64,000 bases of DNA. It comes from Salticus scenicus (lineage: Eukaryota > Arthropoda > Arachnida > Araneae > Salticidae). A program made the translations under genes and the position numbers. Below, piece after piece: positions 12,061 through 22,234 of the stretch. The stretch spans positions 1 through 64,000 of the forward strand of contig CAWVNO010001177.1 in NCBI GenBank assembly GCA_963930645.1. The letters run 5' to 3'. The notes under the pieces were generated by a model that saw only the letters and a program-made list of their open reading frames with translations, was not told where the DNA came from and ran no database searches. Every line of letters begins with the position of its first letter. Positions within the stretch are counted from its first letter, which is position 1.

Positions 12061-13241
12061 TGATAATCTTGTTACTATGGAAGTAATGAAACTTCTTAAA
12101 AGATTATATATATTAAAATTTGTGTAAACATATACTTGTGATGTTTTCTGAATTGTTTTCGATCTGTTCTGATGGTACATATTTTTTCTTATCTCAGCAT
12201 AATATTTATTTTAAACTAATTGAAATAAAGAAAAAAAAGAAAACGTCTGATTGTTATGCAGGCATGTTATACATTCATTTGAACAATGTTTTTCAATTAT
12301 GTATGTTATGTATCTGTGGATTTATATAAGCTTCTTAGATACATTTTCAAAGAAATATAACATTTATGTCATTGCATTTACTTACAGTTTACATTTAATT
12401 TAGAGATATATATGTTTTTTTTTTTCACAAAAATTAATCAACAAATATTAGTAAATACTTGATTGTGTGGTTTTGTCAAAGAGCAAGAATTTTCAGTGTA
12501 TTTCACAGCTCAATAAAATTACTGAAATTTTTTCTGAAATAAAAAAAAATAGAATGAATAAATAGAGTAATAATTACTTTTTTATGGTGGTATTAGATAT
12601 ATGTAAGTGGACTTTAAAACAATGCCACTAGAAATTTTACCAATGTATATATGCATTTTTCTTTTGTCAATGAGTACTCTATTAATGTAATACTGAGTAT
12701 TATTGGTCATCATTAAATTCTGTTTATGGTTATTATTACCTTTTCTGTGTATTATTATTGACACAGTTTTCCCTTTTTACCGTACTATAATATTATAACA
12801 CATTATACCTTTTATGTATATTTTGTGTAATACAATATAGTCTTGCACATATATGGTTATATCTTATTCCCAATTGTGTTATGGTAAAAATATAGAATAT
12901 CAAATTGGTTTATCTGTTTAAAAAAAAAAAAAAAAAAAGTATGAATATTAAAAGGCATGCCTAATCAAAATGGTATTATGAGATCTCATGGTATTTTGTA
13001 TATGATTGTATGTGTATACAAAGATGATTCTATAAATAATTACATGATCATGTGTTTTTTTTTTAAATAAGCTTTAATTTTTTTTTTCTTTCTCGATTTT
13101 ACTGGCCAGATATTGTTTTGAATGTTATAACTTTACTGGTATATGATACAATTATTTGTATTATTGTATGTGTGTGTTAAGATGTAAAATATATAGAACT
13201 GTAAATTAAATTACTTCATCTGACAAAAATGGTGATGATAA

Positions 13242-13276
<35 letters not shown>

Positions 13277-13835
13277 GGATATCTGTGCATAACTTGACTT
13301 TATGCTATGGTATATGATTATATTATTCATATTACTGATTTCAAGTGTATATAATTATTGTTTGATATATATTTTCTTTTTCTCACAATAATTGAAATAA
13401 CAAGATATTTCTTTAGTGAAAGGGAATTGTTTAAATATAGAGAACAGAATTTACATTCGTAATGATTTTGGGTTAATATTGTTTATTATTTACATCTTGA
13501 GATGTTTGTTTACATCTTGAGATGTTTGTTACTCCTGTGAATGTATGGATGGTTTTTGAGGTATTTGTTTATTCTCATTTTTTATTTCTAGTGGTTGTAT
13601 ATTGACAAGATTACTTTCAATACAGTATATTTTATTTGAAATTGTCTTTTATAGATGAATATTTTTTTTCTCCTGATAAAATAACATTTCTTTATATATT
13701 TCTTGGTGTATTACAGATAACATGATCATCTAATATGTATGTTAAATTGATATTTTTGCATGGTGTATAAGTATTTCAAATTGGATCCTGTTATGAACAT
13801 CCCTATTGCTTGTCCTAATTGAATATAACAATGAT

Positions 13836-13873
<38 letters not shown>

Positions 13874-13937
13874 CTGTTGTGTAAAATATTACACCTTTTA
13901 CGTTCAATTTTTTTTTTTTCCTGGCTGTCGGGTATTA
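11313..13937 (+). other. Retrotransposon 3' non-coding region
   Basis: 2.6 kb between pol and the right LTR with no coding signal. It contains A runs (11870-11899, 12921-12938, 13249-13274, 13840-13868), a (TA)n microsatellite (12006-12057), and a short direct repeat 'TTTACATCTTGAGATGTTTG' near 13490-13530. Unusually long for a gypsy element; possible env or host insert has decayed beyond recognition. Confidence 0.5.
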
Positions 13938-15124
13938 TGTGGTGTTTCCCCCACTTCATATCATTATTTTTTGTCATTTTAAAATTATACCATGTTTATT
14001 TCCAGTTCTTGAGAAAAAGAAATCATTTTGTTTTTGTTTATGTGGCTTTATTCAAAATGATATTTTAAATATCAATGTATCTTTAATTCATTTTCATTGT
14101 TCTCAAAATCAATGAAATTCTTATTCTCTTTTCAAACCCAAACTTGCCAGATTGTTCCATTCCTTCTGGAAACTTTCTTTATTTAAAAAAAAAAAGTAAA
14201 GCAATATTACAAAATAATAAAAAATGTATCTTTAAATTTCAGCCAATTATATTCAGTGTCACCCATCATACGTCATTTCCATTATTTGAAAGCGAACGGT
14301 TCTTTTTTTAACTTTAGCCAATGAGAAAACTAAAATATTGATAATATGTCACTTCCTGTTTCAGTTTAATCAGTCACTGTCCTTTATTTTTGGCTAATTA
14401 TCAGCCTTCTTTTGTTTAAAACTTTCATAAGTTAAATCTTTAAGATGCCTGCTTGGCTACATTTAGCTTTTTTTTAATTTGCCATTTGGCGCGTTTTGTT
14501 TTCTCCGGCAACCCTGTTCGGCGTTGGTAAAAAAAATTAGGGGATTCCCCTATGCAGCTCTCTCTCTTCTCGTCCCTGTGGGCATGCACGGTACATCGGA
14601 ATTATGAGGATGCAACAAAATCAACGATCTTTTTGTTCCGTTTTGTTTAAAATATGGGTTAGATTCAGAAGTTTGATACTTCCTTTATATCATCCTATTA
14701 TGGGTTCTAACGAAAATTATTTTCAAGGATAATGATGCTATGATGGGGTTCCTTTTTGTAAGTTTGCCTTTTTTTTGCTTTTCGTGTTCCAGAAGGAATG
14801 CTATAAAAGATTGCTTTTGTAATGGAAAAATAAGGAAAAATATATACATATATAATCTAAATAATGTGATTGAATTATTACATGGATATGGAATCTGTTT
14901 TATGTAAGATGATTTATTTTAATATCAATATTTTTTTTAATTCATGTCCAGAAGTAAAATAAATTCCAAATAAATATTTCATGACCGAAATTGTATTCGT
15001 TGTATATACCTGGAGTATTGTTTAATTAGTTCGTTTTTCCTATACGATTCACAATATGGCCTAACATAACTTGTAAACCAAATTATTTCTCTAAATAAAA
15101 AATAGAAACAACTATATATTTACA
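13938..15124 (+). repeat. 3' LTR
   Basis: Near-identical to 4505-5714 apart from a shorter A run and a few single-base changes. Its last base pair abuts the first base that has a mirror image in the right arm of the virus-like inverted duplication. Confidence 0.85.
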
Positions 15125-15189
15125 GTCGCCAGAAGTATTATTCGAGCAACTCCACCCCGTCAGAATTTTTGACGATTCGATTCAGTTGT

Positions 15190-15360
15190 CGGTTTGAATA
15201 ATAAATATTTAGAATTTAAATATATTATTTAAATATTTTATTTTAATAATAAAATATTTATTATTTAAATATTTTATTTTAATAATAAAATATTTATTAT
15301 TTGTTTATCGAATCGTTAAAAATATATTATTTGTTTATCGAATCGTTAAAAAAATATATT
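15190..15360. repeat. A+T-rich terminal repeats
   Basis: Short TTATTTAAATATTTTATTTT units in tandem, then two copies of 'TTTGTTTATCGAATCGTTAA'. The same units occur inverted at about 45640-45830, at the outer end of the other arm. Confidence 0.7.
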
Positions 15361-15481
15361 CAATATTGGTACAGCATTCATTCAAAAAATGTCCTTATTC
15401 AATATTGTAAATTTCAGACAGAATGAGTACGGCTATTTATAAAGAATGAATCCAAGTCAATCAACCAATCAACCAACCTTG

Positions 15482-15545
15482 AAAAAAAAAAAAAAAAAAA
15501 ATTTTTTTTTTTTTTTTTTATTTTATTTTATTTTTTTTTTTTTTT
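15482..15545. repeat. A(n)T(n) palindrome 1
   Basis: A run then T run (T run broken by single A residues), flanked by CCAACCAACCTTG and CAAGGTTGGTTG. Mirror partner is the palindrome at 45328-45390. Confidence 0.85.
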
Positions 15546-15720
15546 CAAGGTTGGTTGATTGGTTAATTTTAAAAAATAATTCTTATTCAATATTTCTATT
15601 TCAAAGACATTAGCTATCTCAGATTCAAAGGTATCGTTTCAATATTGAAATATTACTATTATCTCTCTCCAATTCAAAGTCTCAATTTATAAACATCCAA
15701 TATTGGCACTCTATCTATCG

Positions 15721-15793
15721 CAAAAAAATGGGCCGAACGAAGCGTCAAAGACAGAAATCTGACATGAGACGCTTCGTTCGGCCCATTTTTTTG
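15721..15793 (-). terminator. 3' hairpin 1 (after BRO-like A)
   Basis: Perfect stem of about 25 bp (ATGGGCCGAACGAAGCGTC and complement) bounded by A7/T7, loop about 20 nt. Lies 12 bp beyond the stop codon. CCAATATTGG follows on the gene's downstream side at about 15702-15711. Confidence 0.8.
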
Positions 15794-15805
15794 CCCCCTC
15801 CAGAT

Positions 15806-16351
15806 TTAAGGCATCAGTTTGTACCATCTAGATCGATCCCCCACAAAGACTTTGATTTTGGACGGAGGGGTGTCTGTCCAAGAAATAGTCTCAAATCTAT
15901 CTTCGTGGAGGCGAGGGTCGTCATCGTGGTCCCCATCGAAGAACAGCATGGTTCTCTCTATGAAATCTTTTAAGAATTCATTTATGAATGTGTCAGAGTC
16001 CCTCACGATCCGAATTCGGATGGCTTTATGGATGCATGAGGTGGGTACTATGGGGTCTAGAATCTGAATTTTAGAGGATGTCAGCATGGCCTCGAATCCC
16101 AACGACGACAGGGCATCTCCAAAATGTATCTCGTCGACTGGATACACCCAGGTATTGGCTAGAGAGATAGGTAACCTGACCCTCCTGTAAACGAGATCGC
16201 ACACCTTCAGCCTGGTCGTTTTTTTCACATAAGCATTCGATCGACCCATCAGCTTGGCCACATCAGAGGCCCTGACGAACAAAAGTCCATCCGCAGAGAC
16301 TACGAATAGGATTTTAGCGTCAAGCTGTGGATGTTCAATAGTGAATAGCAT
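15806..16351 (-). CDS. BRO-N-like protein, family A (left copy)
   Basis: 181 aa. Residues 1-90 resemble the BRO-N domain of insect large DNA viruses: beta strand, then 'SADGLLFVRASDVAKLMG', a basic stretch, and a 'WVYPVDEIHFGDAL' strand-helix. BRO-N domains bind nucleic acid in baculoviruses. The C-terminal half (about 95-181) is shared by families A, B and C and ends in 'SKIKVFVG'. The inverted partner (44167-44712) has the same length; about 25 substitutions, none in the last 9 residues. The 3' hairpin starts 12 bp after the stop. Role as a viral DNA-binding regulator is inference. Confidence 0.75.
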   Translation of the reverse strand: MLFTIEHPQLDAKILFVVSADGLLFVRASDVAKLMGRSNAYVKKTTRLKVCDLVYRRVRLPISLANTWVYPVDEIHFGDALSSLGFEAMLTSSKIQILDPIVPTSCIHKAIRIRIVRDSDTFINEFLKDFIERTMLFFDGDHDDDPRLHEDRFETISWTDTPPSKIKVFVGDRSRWYKLMP

Positions 16352-16401
16352 GACTTATGGCAATAGAAGTCAAAATGATGCAGGCTCTTAGAGGCAGCTC
16401 G

Positions 16402-16409
16402 TATATATA
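16402..16409 (-). promoter_or_regulatory. TATA box for BRO-like A
   Basis: TATATATA about 55 bp upstream of the ATG. The segment from TATA to ATG is mirrored closely at 44108-44166. Confidence 0.7.
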
Positions 16410-16615
16410 CCCGATTCGTGACCTCGTTTTATCAGGCTTTACTAAGAAAACAGGATGTATCAGCTGTTTTTTGAGGATGCGATAAAATCTGTCCTTCTAG
16501 AACGATAAAATTATTTATATAATTAATCCGATAGCATGAGGATGTGCGTCATGCGTCACAGGATGTAGATAAGATATTTACTTGGAATTTAGATAGAACT
16601 AAAGATTACTGCTAG

Positions 16616-16652
16616 TATATATACAGGCTGCTGGACGAGACATTTCATTCTG
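16616..16652 (+). promoter_or_regulatory. TATA + initiator for BRO-like B
   Basis: TATATATA at 16616 and TCATTCTG at 16645, about 30 bp apart, the normal spacing of a polymerase II core promoter. ATG follows 25 bp after the initiator. Confidence 0.7.
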
Positions 16653-16676
16653 AGCTACTGCTTACTGCTTTCCAAA

Positions 16677-17222
16677 ATGATCTTCCAAATTCTGTCTGAT
16701 GAACTGAATGTTAAATTAACATGCTTTTTATCATTTGACGACCAAATTTTTATCAAAGGCCGAGACGTGGCCTATTACATGGGGCATGAAAACTCCAGTA
16801 GAGTGGTGAACTTGTGCCATATAACGGTAACGGACATTGCTCCTGAGGGCTTGAAACTACCCCCGTCTCTAGCCAAGACATGCGTCTTTGGACTAGAGGA
16901 TGCAAAAATATTGATGGATATGCATCCAGGAGAGTTTGATTCCCTATTTCAGGGGCCGATTGAAATTCTTACGCCCATCGAATGCAGCTTAAACCTGAGG
17001 CGGCCTGTCCAGGTTAAGCTCGCAGCCATAACCTCATCCAATGCCACAATGGAGAGTTTCTTGGCCGACTTAAAGAATGTCATGGAGGAGTACCTGGCAA
17101 CGGTACCCATGGACACCTATGTGTTTGGCGAACGATATGGGGACTTGGAGCTAGGCTATTTCCCCCGAAAAATAAAAGTTTTGGTGGGAAACAAGCCCTA
17201 CTTCTATAAATCCTCGTCTTAA
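16677..17222 (+). CDS. BRO-N-like protein, family B (left copy)
   Basis: 181 aa, divergent from BRO-like A across 325 bp. N-terminal BRO-N-like region has 'DDQIFIKGRDVAYYMGHEN', followed by a linker 'LPPSLAKTCVFGLEDAK' that matches the equivalent segment of families A and C. The C-terminal half ends 'KIKVLVGNKPYFYKSSS', parallel to family A. Partner is 43275-43820. Likely nucleic-acid binding by family analogy; partner protein and target unknown. Confidence 0.75.
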   Translation: MIFQILSDELNVKLTCFLSFDDQIFIKGRDVAYYMGHENSSRVVNLCHITVTDIAPEGLKLPPSLAKTCVFGLEDAKILMDMHPGEFDSLFQGPIEILTPIECSLNLRRPVQVKLAAITSSNATMESFLADLKNVMEEYLATVPMDTYVFGERYGDLELGYFPRKIKVLVGNKPYFYKSSS

Positions 17223-17236
17223 GATCAGGACGAGGT

Positions 17237-17306
17237 GCAAAAAAATGGGTCGAGCGAAGCCTCTCATGACATAAGTCATTGAGTCTTCGCTCGGCCCATT
17301 TTTTGC
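17237..17306 (+). terminator. 3' hairpin 2 (after BRO-like B)
   Basis: GCAAAAAAATGGGTCGAGCG pairs with the matching arm at the right through mostly Watson-Crick pairs and one G-T wobble. CCAACATTGGATG follows at about 17320. Confidence 0.8.
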
Positions 17307-17356
17307 GATAGATAGAGTGCCAACATTGGATGCGTACCGATTTGAACTTGTAATTT

Positions 17357-17895
17357 TCAAGGGATATGGCTTAGCTATAAGATAATTTTGTATCTTGATA
17401 AAATATGCATACTCTATAGCTAAATTTAAGGGATCTGAATTTAAAAATTTAATTTTTTCATTTAAAATTCACATTTTTTTCTTGTAAAATTTAAAATTTT
17501 TAAAGACTAAGTGTGGCGGTCATTATACTCTGATCTCTAAATTTTCAAGGGATATGGCTTAGCTATAAGATAAATATGAAACTTGGTAAAATATACAGAC
17601 TCGATAGCTAAATTTAAGGGATCTGAATTTAAAATTTTAATTTTTTCGTTTAAAATTCACCGTGTAAAATTTAAAATTTCTAAAGACTAAGTGTGGCAGT
17701 CATTATAATTCTAAATTTTCAAGGGATATGGCTTAGCTATAAGATAAATATGAAACTTGGTAAAATATACAGACTCAATAGCTAAATTTAAGGGATCTGA
17801 ATTTAAAAATTTAATTTTTTTCGTTTAAAATTTGTATGTAAAATTTAAAATTTTTAAAAACTAAGTGTAGCCAAGCCAGTCATTATAATCTAATC
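17357..17895. repeat. Three-copy tandem repeat, about 180 bp
   Basis: Units begin 'TCAAGGGATATGGCTTAGC' near 17357, 17541 and 17718. Non-coding and A+T rich. Inverted copies occur at 40600-40960 and 42478-43200, so the array predates or was copied with the inverted duplication. Confidence 0.75.
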
Positions 17896-17899
17896 TCTA

Positions 17900-18225
17900 T
17901 AAAAAGATTTTCGAGAGACAGGATATTATGCAAGCCTTTCCTCAGGATGCTTGATAAGCGGCTCCCGGTTAAAATTACAATCAGATCTCTATAAAAAGAG
18001 TTTTCGAGAAGTGTTGACAGGATATTATGTAAGCCTTTCCTCAGGAAGCCCGGTTACAATCAGATCTCTATAAAAAGAGTTTTCGAGAAGTGTTGACAGG
18101 ATATTATGTAAGCCTTTCCTCAGGATGCCCGGTTATAATCAGATCGATAAAAATTGCTCAAGAGACAGGATATTATGCAAGCCTTTCCTCTTGATAAGCG
18201 GTTCGTAGAAATTTACTATCAGATC
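17900..18225. promoter_or_regulatory. Tandem enhancer-like repeats upstream of BRO-like C
   Basis: Four units carry ACAGGATATTATGYAAGCC next to CTATAAAAAGATTTTCGAGA. The motif combines an AGGATAT (ETS-like core) with TTATGCAA (C/EBP-like half). Inverted at 42230-42450 in front of the partner gene. Confidence 0.5.
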
Positions 18226-18242
18226 CTATTGATAAGACCGGG

Positions 18243-18250
18243 TATATATA
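18243..18250 (+). promoter_or_regulatory. TATA box for BRO-like C
   Basis: TATATATA about 85 bp before the ATG, immediately after the repeat cluster; conserved in the right arm at 42191-42198. Confidence 0.65.
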
Positions 18251-18328
18251 CGAGTGTCCAGCGAGAGCTCTTCAATTGCTAGTCGATCTCTCTACTAGCT
18301 GCTTAGATTCATTAGCTCTCTGTCAGTC

Positions 18329-18859
18329 ATGTTTTTCCATGTAAAAAATTATGTTTATGGCGTTGCCTTTAAATGCCTAATGGCCTCTGATGGCACCCTG
18401 TTTGTCCAGACTGAGGACCTGGCTATCTACTCGAGGCATCCTCTAGATCTCCATTTTGCCGAGAGATATGCAGGCCTCACCGTCCGAGATGTAATGGACC
18501 CTAAAATCGATTTACCCAAATGGCTCGCTAAGACGAGAATCTTCTCCATTAGCGAAGCCAAACATCATTTGGGAGGGTTCATGGGCGAACAGGAATTTAA
18601 TAAGATGTTCGATGGTTCGGCCATGGTGAAATACCAGGCTAACATGAAGCTCAGCTTCGAGAAAGCCATAGGTGTTAGATTTGTAGAAAGGTCCCATACC
18701 AAGTTCGAAGACTTCCTTGCCACATACCAACTACAGGTGAGGAAATTTTTTGAACTTGAATATGAGGATTATGAATTATACAAATCCCAAATGACCGGAC
18801 CGTTGAAGATGACCATCAGGAGGTCATCTAATGAGCAACCCATAGAGAGCTTGTGTTAA
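18329..18859 (+). CDS. BRO-N-like protein, family C (left copy)
   Basis: 176 aa. 'ASDGTLFVQTEDLAIYSRHP' corresponds to the DNA-contacting strand-turn of BRO-N-like families A and B, but the D-V-A motif is D-L-A. It has the shared 'LPKWLAKTRIFSISEAK' linker and a C-terminal helical region rich in acidic and aromatic residues. The partner (41582-42112) differs at about 15 positions. Function unknown beyond family resemblance. Confidence 0.7.
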   Translation: MFFHVKNYVYGVAFKCLMASDGTLFVQTEDLAIYSRHPLDLHFAERYAGLTVRDVMDPKIDLPKWLAKTRIFSISEAKHHLGGFMGEQEFNKMFDGSAMVKYQANMKLSFEKAIGVRFVERSHTKFEDFLATYQLQVRKFFELEYEDYELYKSQMTGPLKMTIRRSSNEQPIESLC

Positions 18860-18874
18860 TCTTTAAAATGAGAG

Positions 18875-18947
18875 TAAAAAAATGGGTCGAACGAGGTGTC
18901 TCATGGCAGAATTTCTGTCTTTGACACCTCGTTCGACCCATTTTTTT
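18875..18947 (+). terminator. 3' hairpin 3 (after BRO-like C)
   Basis: Stem AAATGGGTCGAACGAGGTGTC with exact complement, inner stem around GCAGAATTTCTGT. CCAACATTGGACG follows at about 18962. Confidence 0.85.
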
Positions 18948-19129
18948 GCGATAGATATAGTGCCAACATTGGACGGGTTTAATTTAAGACTTTGATGCTA
19001 AGGGGGCTTAATTTAAGCATTTATAAAAAAATCTATTAAGCTAGTATTGAAGAGGTTATCAGCATAAAAAAAATATTAAGACGTTTAAGTTGAGACTTTA
19101 CAATTACATGTATGAAAATATTATTAAGA

Positions 19130-19609
19130 CTGAAAAATATATGGATGGGATTGAATTAATTATTTTTTCAAATTTAAAAAAAAATTGAAAATTTTGCAAA
19201 TTTGACCAACTTTAGAAACGTAATCTTAAAATAAAAATATTTTTGAAAACTAATCGTGGAATCGTGATTCTTATTACATATACATAGTAAAATAAGCAAT
19301 TTAATTACTTTTCAGTCGTTTTTTTTCAAATTTAAAAAAAATTGAAAATTTTGCAAATTTGACCAACTTTAGAAACGTGATCTTAAAATAAAAATATTTT
19401 TGAAAACTAATCGTGGAATCGTGATTCTTATTACATATACATAGTAAAATAAGCAATTTAATTACTTTTCAGTCGTTTTTTTTCAAATTTAAAAAAAATT
19501 GAAAATTTTGACAGAGGTGATGACACATCAGCAAATTTAGATAAACTGTTACTTTAGCATGATATATATATAGGCTAGCTAGAGTCAATCAATCAATCAA
19601 CCAACCTTG

Positions 19610-19646
<37 letters not shown>

Positions 19647-20380
19647 TTTTTTTCAAGGTTGGTTGGTTGATATATATTTATAATGCTAATTGAATTAAGT
19701 ATATTTTCAAAAATGAAGATTTAGACTTTGAGTTGACTATTGCAAATTCAACCAACTTTAGAAACGTGATCTTAAAATAAAAATATTTTTGAAAACTAAT
19801 CGTGGAATCATGATTCTTATTACATATACATATTAAAATAAGCAATTTAATTACTTTTCAGTCGTTTTTTTCAAATTTAAAAAAAAATTGAAAATTTTGC
19901 AAATTTGACCAACTTTAGAAACGTGATCTTAAAATAAAAATATTTTTGAAAACTAATCGTGGAATCGTGATTCTTATTACATATACATAGTAAAATAAGC
20001 AATTTAATTACTTTTCAGTCGTTTTTTTTTCAAATTTAAAAAAAATTGAAAATTTGACCAACTTTAGAAACGTGATCTTAAAATAAAAATATTTTTGAAA
20101 ACTAATCGTGGAATCGTGATTCTTATTACATATACATAGTAAAATAAGCAATTTAATTACTTTTCAGTCGTTTTTTTTAAATTTAAAAAAAATTGAAAAT
20201 TTGGCAAATTTGGCCAACTTTAGAAACGTGATCTTAAAATAAAAATATTTTTGAAAACTAATCGTGGAATCGTGATTCTTATTACATATACATAGTAAAA
20301 TAAGCAATTTAATTACTTTTCAGTCGTTTTTTTTTTCAAATTTAAAAAAAATTGAAAATTTTGACAGAGGTGGTGGCACA
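19130..20380. repeat. Satellite-like array, about 160 bp unit (left arm only)
   Basis: About eight units share 'CAACTTTAGAAACGTGATC', 'CTAATCGTGGAATCGTGATT' and 'AAGCAATTTAATTACTTTTC'. Unit length about 150-170 bp. Absent from the mirrored part of the right arm, so amplified after, or deleted since, the duplication. No coding potential. Confidence 0.8.
19610..19653. repeat. A(n)T(n) palindrome 2
   Basis: Flanked by CAACCAACCTTG and CAAGGTTGGTTGG. Interrupts the satellite array; preceded by TAGGCTAGCTAGAGTCAATC. Confidence 0.85.
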
Positions 20381-20456
20381 TCAGCAAATTTAGATAAACT
20401 GTTACTTTAGCATGATATATATAGGCTAGCTAGAGTCAATCAATCAACCAACCTTG

Positions 20457-20501
20457 AAAAAAAAAAAAAAAAAAAAAATTTTTTTTTTTTTTTTTTTTTT
20501 T
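20457..20501. repeat. A(n)T(n) palindrome 3
   Basis: Flanked by CAACCAACCTTG and AAGGTTGGTTGATTG. The outer arms extend to TATATAGGCTAGCTAGAGTC and its inverse, giving a palindrome of about 150 bp. Confidence 0.85.
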
Positions 20502-20559
20502 AAGGTTGGTTGATTGATTGATTGCCTCTAGCTAACCTATATATATTATGCTAAAGTAT

Positions 20560-20815
20560 ATACATTATCATTGTCCAGCAATGCTTATCTGTTTCAGCGT
20601 CTATAAAAATGCATCCTGTTTTCATAGCAAATGAGTTATACAATATCCTGTTTCCGCGACATCTATAATAAGCCTTATCTCATCCTGTTCTCGTAGAAAC
20701 TGACTTATGCAATATCCTGTCTTCAGATTGGCAATATCCTGTCTCATCTAAAATAAGCCTTATCTCATCCTGTTTTCGTAGAAACTGACTTATGCAATAT
20801 CCTGTCTTCAGATTA
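20560..20815. promoter_or_regulatory. ETS/C-EBP-like repeat cluster
   Basis: Three copies of GACTTATGCAATATCCTGTC or close variants, separated by 'TCGTAGAAACT' and 'AATAAGCCTTATCTCATCC'. No gene follows directly; orphan copy of the cluster found before the 554-aa gene. Confidence 0.45.
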
Positions 20816-20869
20816 TACTAATTGAATTAAGTATATTTTCAAAAATGAAGATTTAGACTTTGATTTGAC

Positions 20870-21190
20870 TATTGCAAATTCGACCAACTTTAGAAACGTA
20901 ATCTTAAAATAAAAATATTTTTGAAAACTAATCGTGGAATCGTGATTCTTATTACATATACATAGTAAAATAAGCAATTTAATTACTTTCAGTCGTTTTT
21001 TTTTTCAAATTAAAAAAAAATGAAAATTTTGGCCAACTTTAGAAACGTAATCTTAAAATAAAAATATTTTTGAAAACTAATCGTGGAATCGTGATTCTTA
21101 TTACATATACATAGTGAAATAAGCAATTAATTACTTTTCAGTTGTTTTTTTTTCAAATTTAAAAAAAATTGAAAATTTTGACAGAGGTGG
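20870..21190. repeat. Satellite-like array continued
   Basis: Two further units of the about 160 bp repeat, ending at the block 'GACAGAGGTGGTGGCACATC' that precedes palindrome 4. Confidence 0.75.
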
Positions 21191-21276
21191 TGGCACATCA
21201 GCAAATTTAGATAAACTGTTACTTTAGCATGATATATATAGGATAGCTAGAGTCAATCAATCAATCAACCAACCTT

Positions 21277-21316
21277 AAAAAAAAAAAAAAAAAAAAAATA
21301 TTTTTTTTTTTTTTTT
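21277..21316. repeat. A(n)T(n) palindrome 4
   Basis: Flanked by CAACCAACCTT and CAAAGGTTGGTTG; 64 bp beyond the stop of the minus-strand BRO-like D gene, so it would supply an encoded A tract to that transcript. Confidence 0.85.
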
Positions 21317-21380
21317 CAAAGGTTGGTTGATTGGTTGATTGACTCAAAGATTTTTTTTCACAGTTGGTAGTTTAACATAA

Positions 21381-22064
21381 TTAAACTCTCTCTCTACGAG
21401 CCAGCTTGACGGTCAACTCATACGCTCTGTCTTTTTCGTCAACTACATAGTCTTTCTCTATTTCCTCAAACTTTCTCTTAACCGTAGCAGTCAATTCTTG
21501 AAGCATGTCGCCGGATTTGACAGACCATATACCTTCAGCTCTCACACGCATGGAAAAGTTGCTAGGTTTCTCTTCTTCAGTATCCCCATACCTGGATTCT
21601 ACCGACGGGGGTGCGTAGATATTCGTATGTTGTTCGCAGACTGCCCTCGAGTATTCGTAATACCCTTTAAGCCAATCTTGTAAATTCATCTCGCCTTCGT
21701 TTCGAACTGTGATTTCAAAGGCCATCCTTCTGCTGAACGGTATAATGTTGGGATACGTAGAGGTTACCCGGCCATCGGTCCACAGTTTCTGGATACGGTA
21801 GATCTCCTCGATAGGCATTCGGTGCGTCTTCACAAGTACCTGAAGCATATCGTTGAAATCAAACACGCGCCTGGAACTCATGTTCAAGCGTTGTGCATTG
21901 GGATATAGATTAGCCAGATCCTTGTTGGAATATCGATGTGCAAAGTTGTAAGGTGACGCGTAGCCTAGATATTTGCCAACATCGACGGCTATGAAATAAA
22001 CATCTCTACCAACAGTAGCAGCGATGAGTGCAGGTTTGGTATCAAAACAAATTTTCAGATACAT
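21381..22064 (-). CDS. BRO-N-like protein, family D
   Basis: 227 aa from the ATG at 22064; a longer frame starts with GTG at 22127 inside the promoter and is rejected. N-terminal 'GRDVYFIAVDVGKYLGYASP' fits BRO-N, followed by 'VFDFNDMLQVLVKT'. Residues about 95-145 ('IYRIQKLWTDGRVTSTYP', 'GEMNLQDWLKGYYEY') match the BRO-RING protein at 52094, so both descend from one gene. Here the C-terminus is a charged helix with no RING cysteines. No partner is visible in the right arm. Confidence 0.7.
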   Translation of the reverse strand: MYLKICFDTKPALIAATVGRDVYFIAVDVGKYLGYASPYNFAHRYSNKDLANLYPNAQRLNMSSRRVFDFNDMLQVLVKTHRMPIEEIYRIQKLWTDGRVTSTYPNIIPFSRRMAFEITVRNEGEMNLQDWLKGYYEYSRAVCEQHTNIYAPPSVESRYGDTEEEKPSNFSMRVRAEGIWSVKSGDMLQELTATVKRKFEEIEKDYVVDEKDRAYELTVKLARRERV

Positions 22065-22096
22065 GATTGCGCTATGATCTTTCAATAAACAGAGGA

Positions 22097-22160
22097 CAGA
22101 ATGATGGTAGCTTGAGTACGAAACCACTATTTATACAGAATATCCATGAGTGGGCGTGGC
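22097..22160 (-). promoter_or_regulatory. Core promoter for BRO-like D
   Basis: Reading on the minus strand: GCCACGCCCACTC (about 22149-22161), TATAAATA (22128-22135), TCATTCTG (22097-22104), then ATG. Clear example of the KLF/Sp-like box, TATA, initiator arrangement. Confidence 0.75.
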
Positions 22161-22164
22161 ATGT

Positions 22165-22222
<58 letters not shown>
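22165..22222. repeat. A(n)T(n) palindrome 5
   Basis: Asymmetric flanks: GTGGGCGTGGCATG on the left, CAAGTTAGTTG on the right. Lies 13 bp beyond the ligase stop and about 30 bp upstream of the BRO-like D TATA box, so it is both a 3' end and a promoter border. Confidence 0.85.
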
Positions 22223-22234
22223 CAAGTTAGTTGT

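Larger units (their letters stand above)
4505..15124 (+). mobile_element. Ty3/gypsy-type LTR retrotransposon
   Basis: Two direct repeats of about 1.2 kb (4505-5714, 13938-15124) bracket gag, protease and reverse transcriptase-RNase H-integrase reading frames, in that order. The order RT, RNase H, integrase is that of the Ty3/gypsy group. The repeats differ mainly in homopolymer length, so insertion looks recent. The 5-bp flanks are GTCAC on the left and GTCGC on the right, a possible target duplication with one change. No obvious polypurine tract precedes the right LTR and the primer-binding site is uncertain. Confidence 0.85.

Noticed and set aside
15819..16067. Plus-strand frames over BRO-like A
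   Set aside because: Shadows of the minus-strand gene, which has BRO-like motifs and an inverted paralog.
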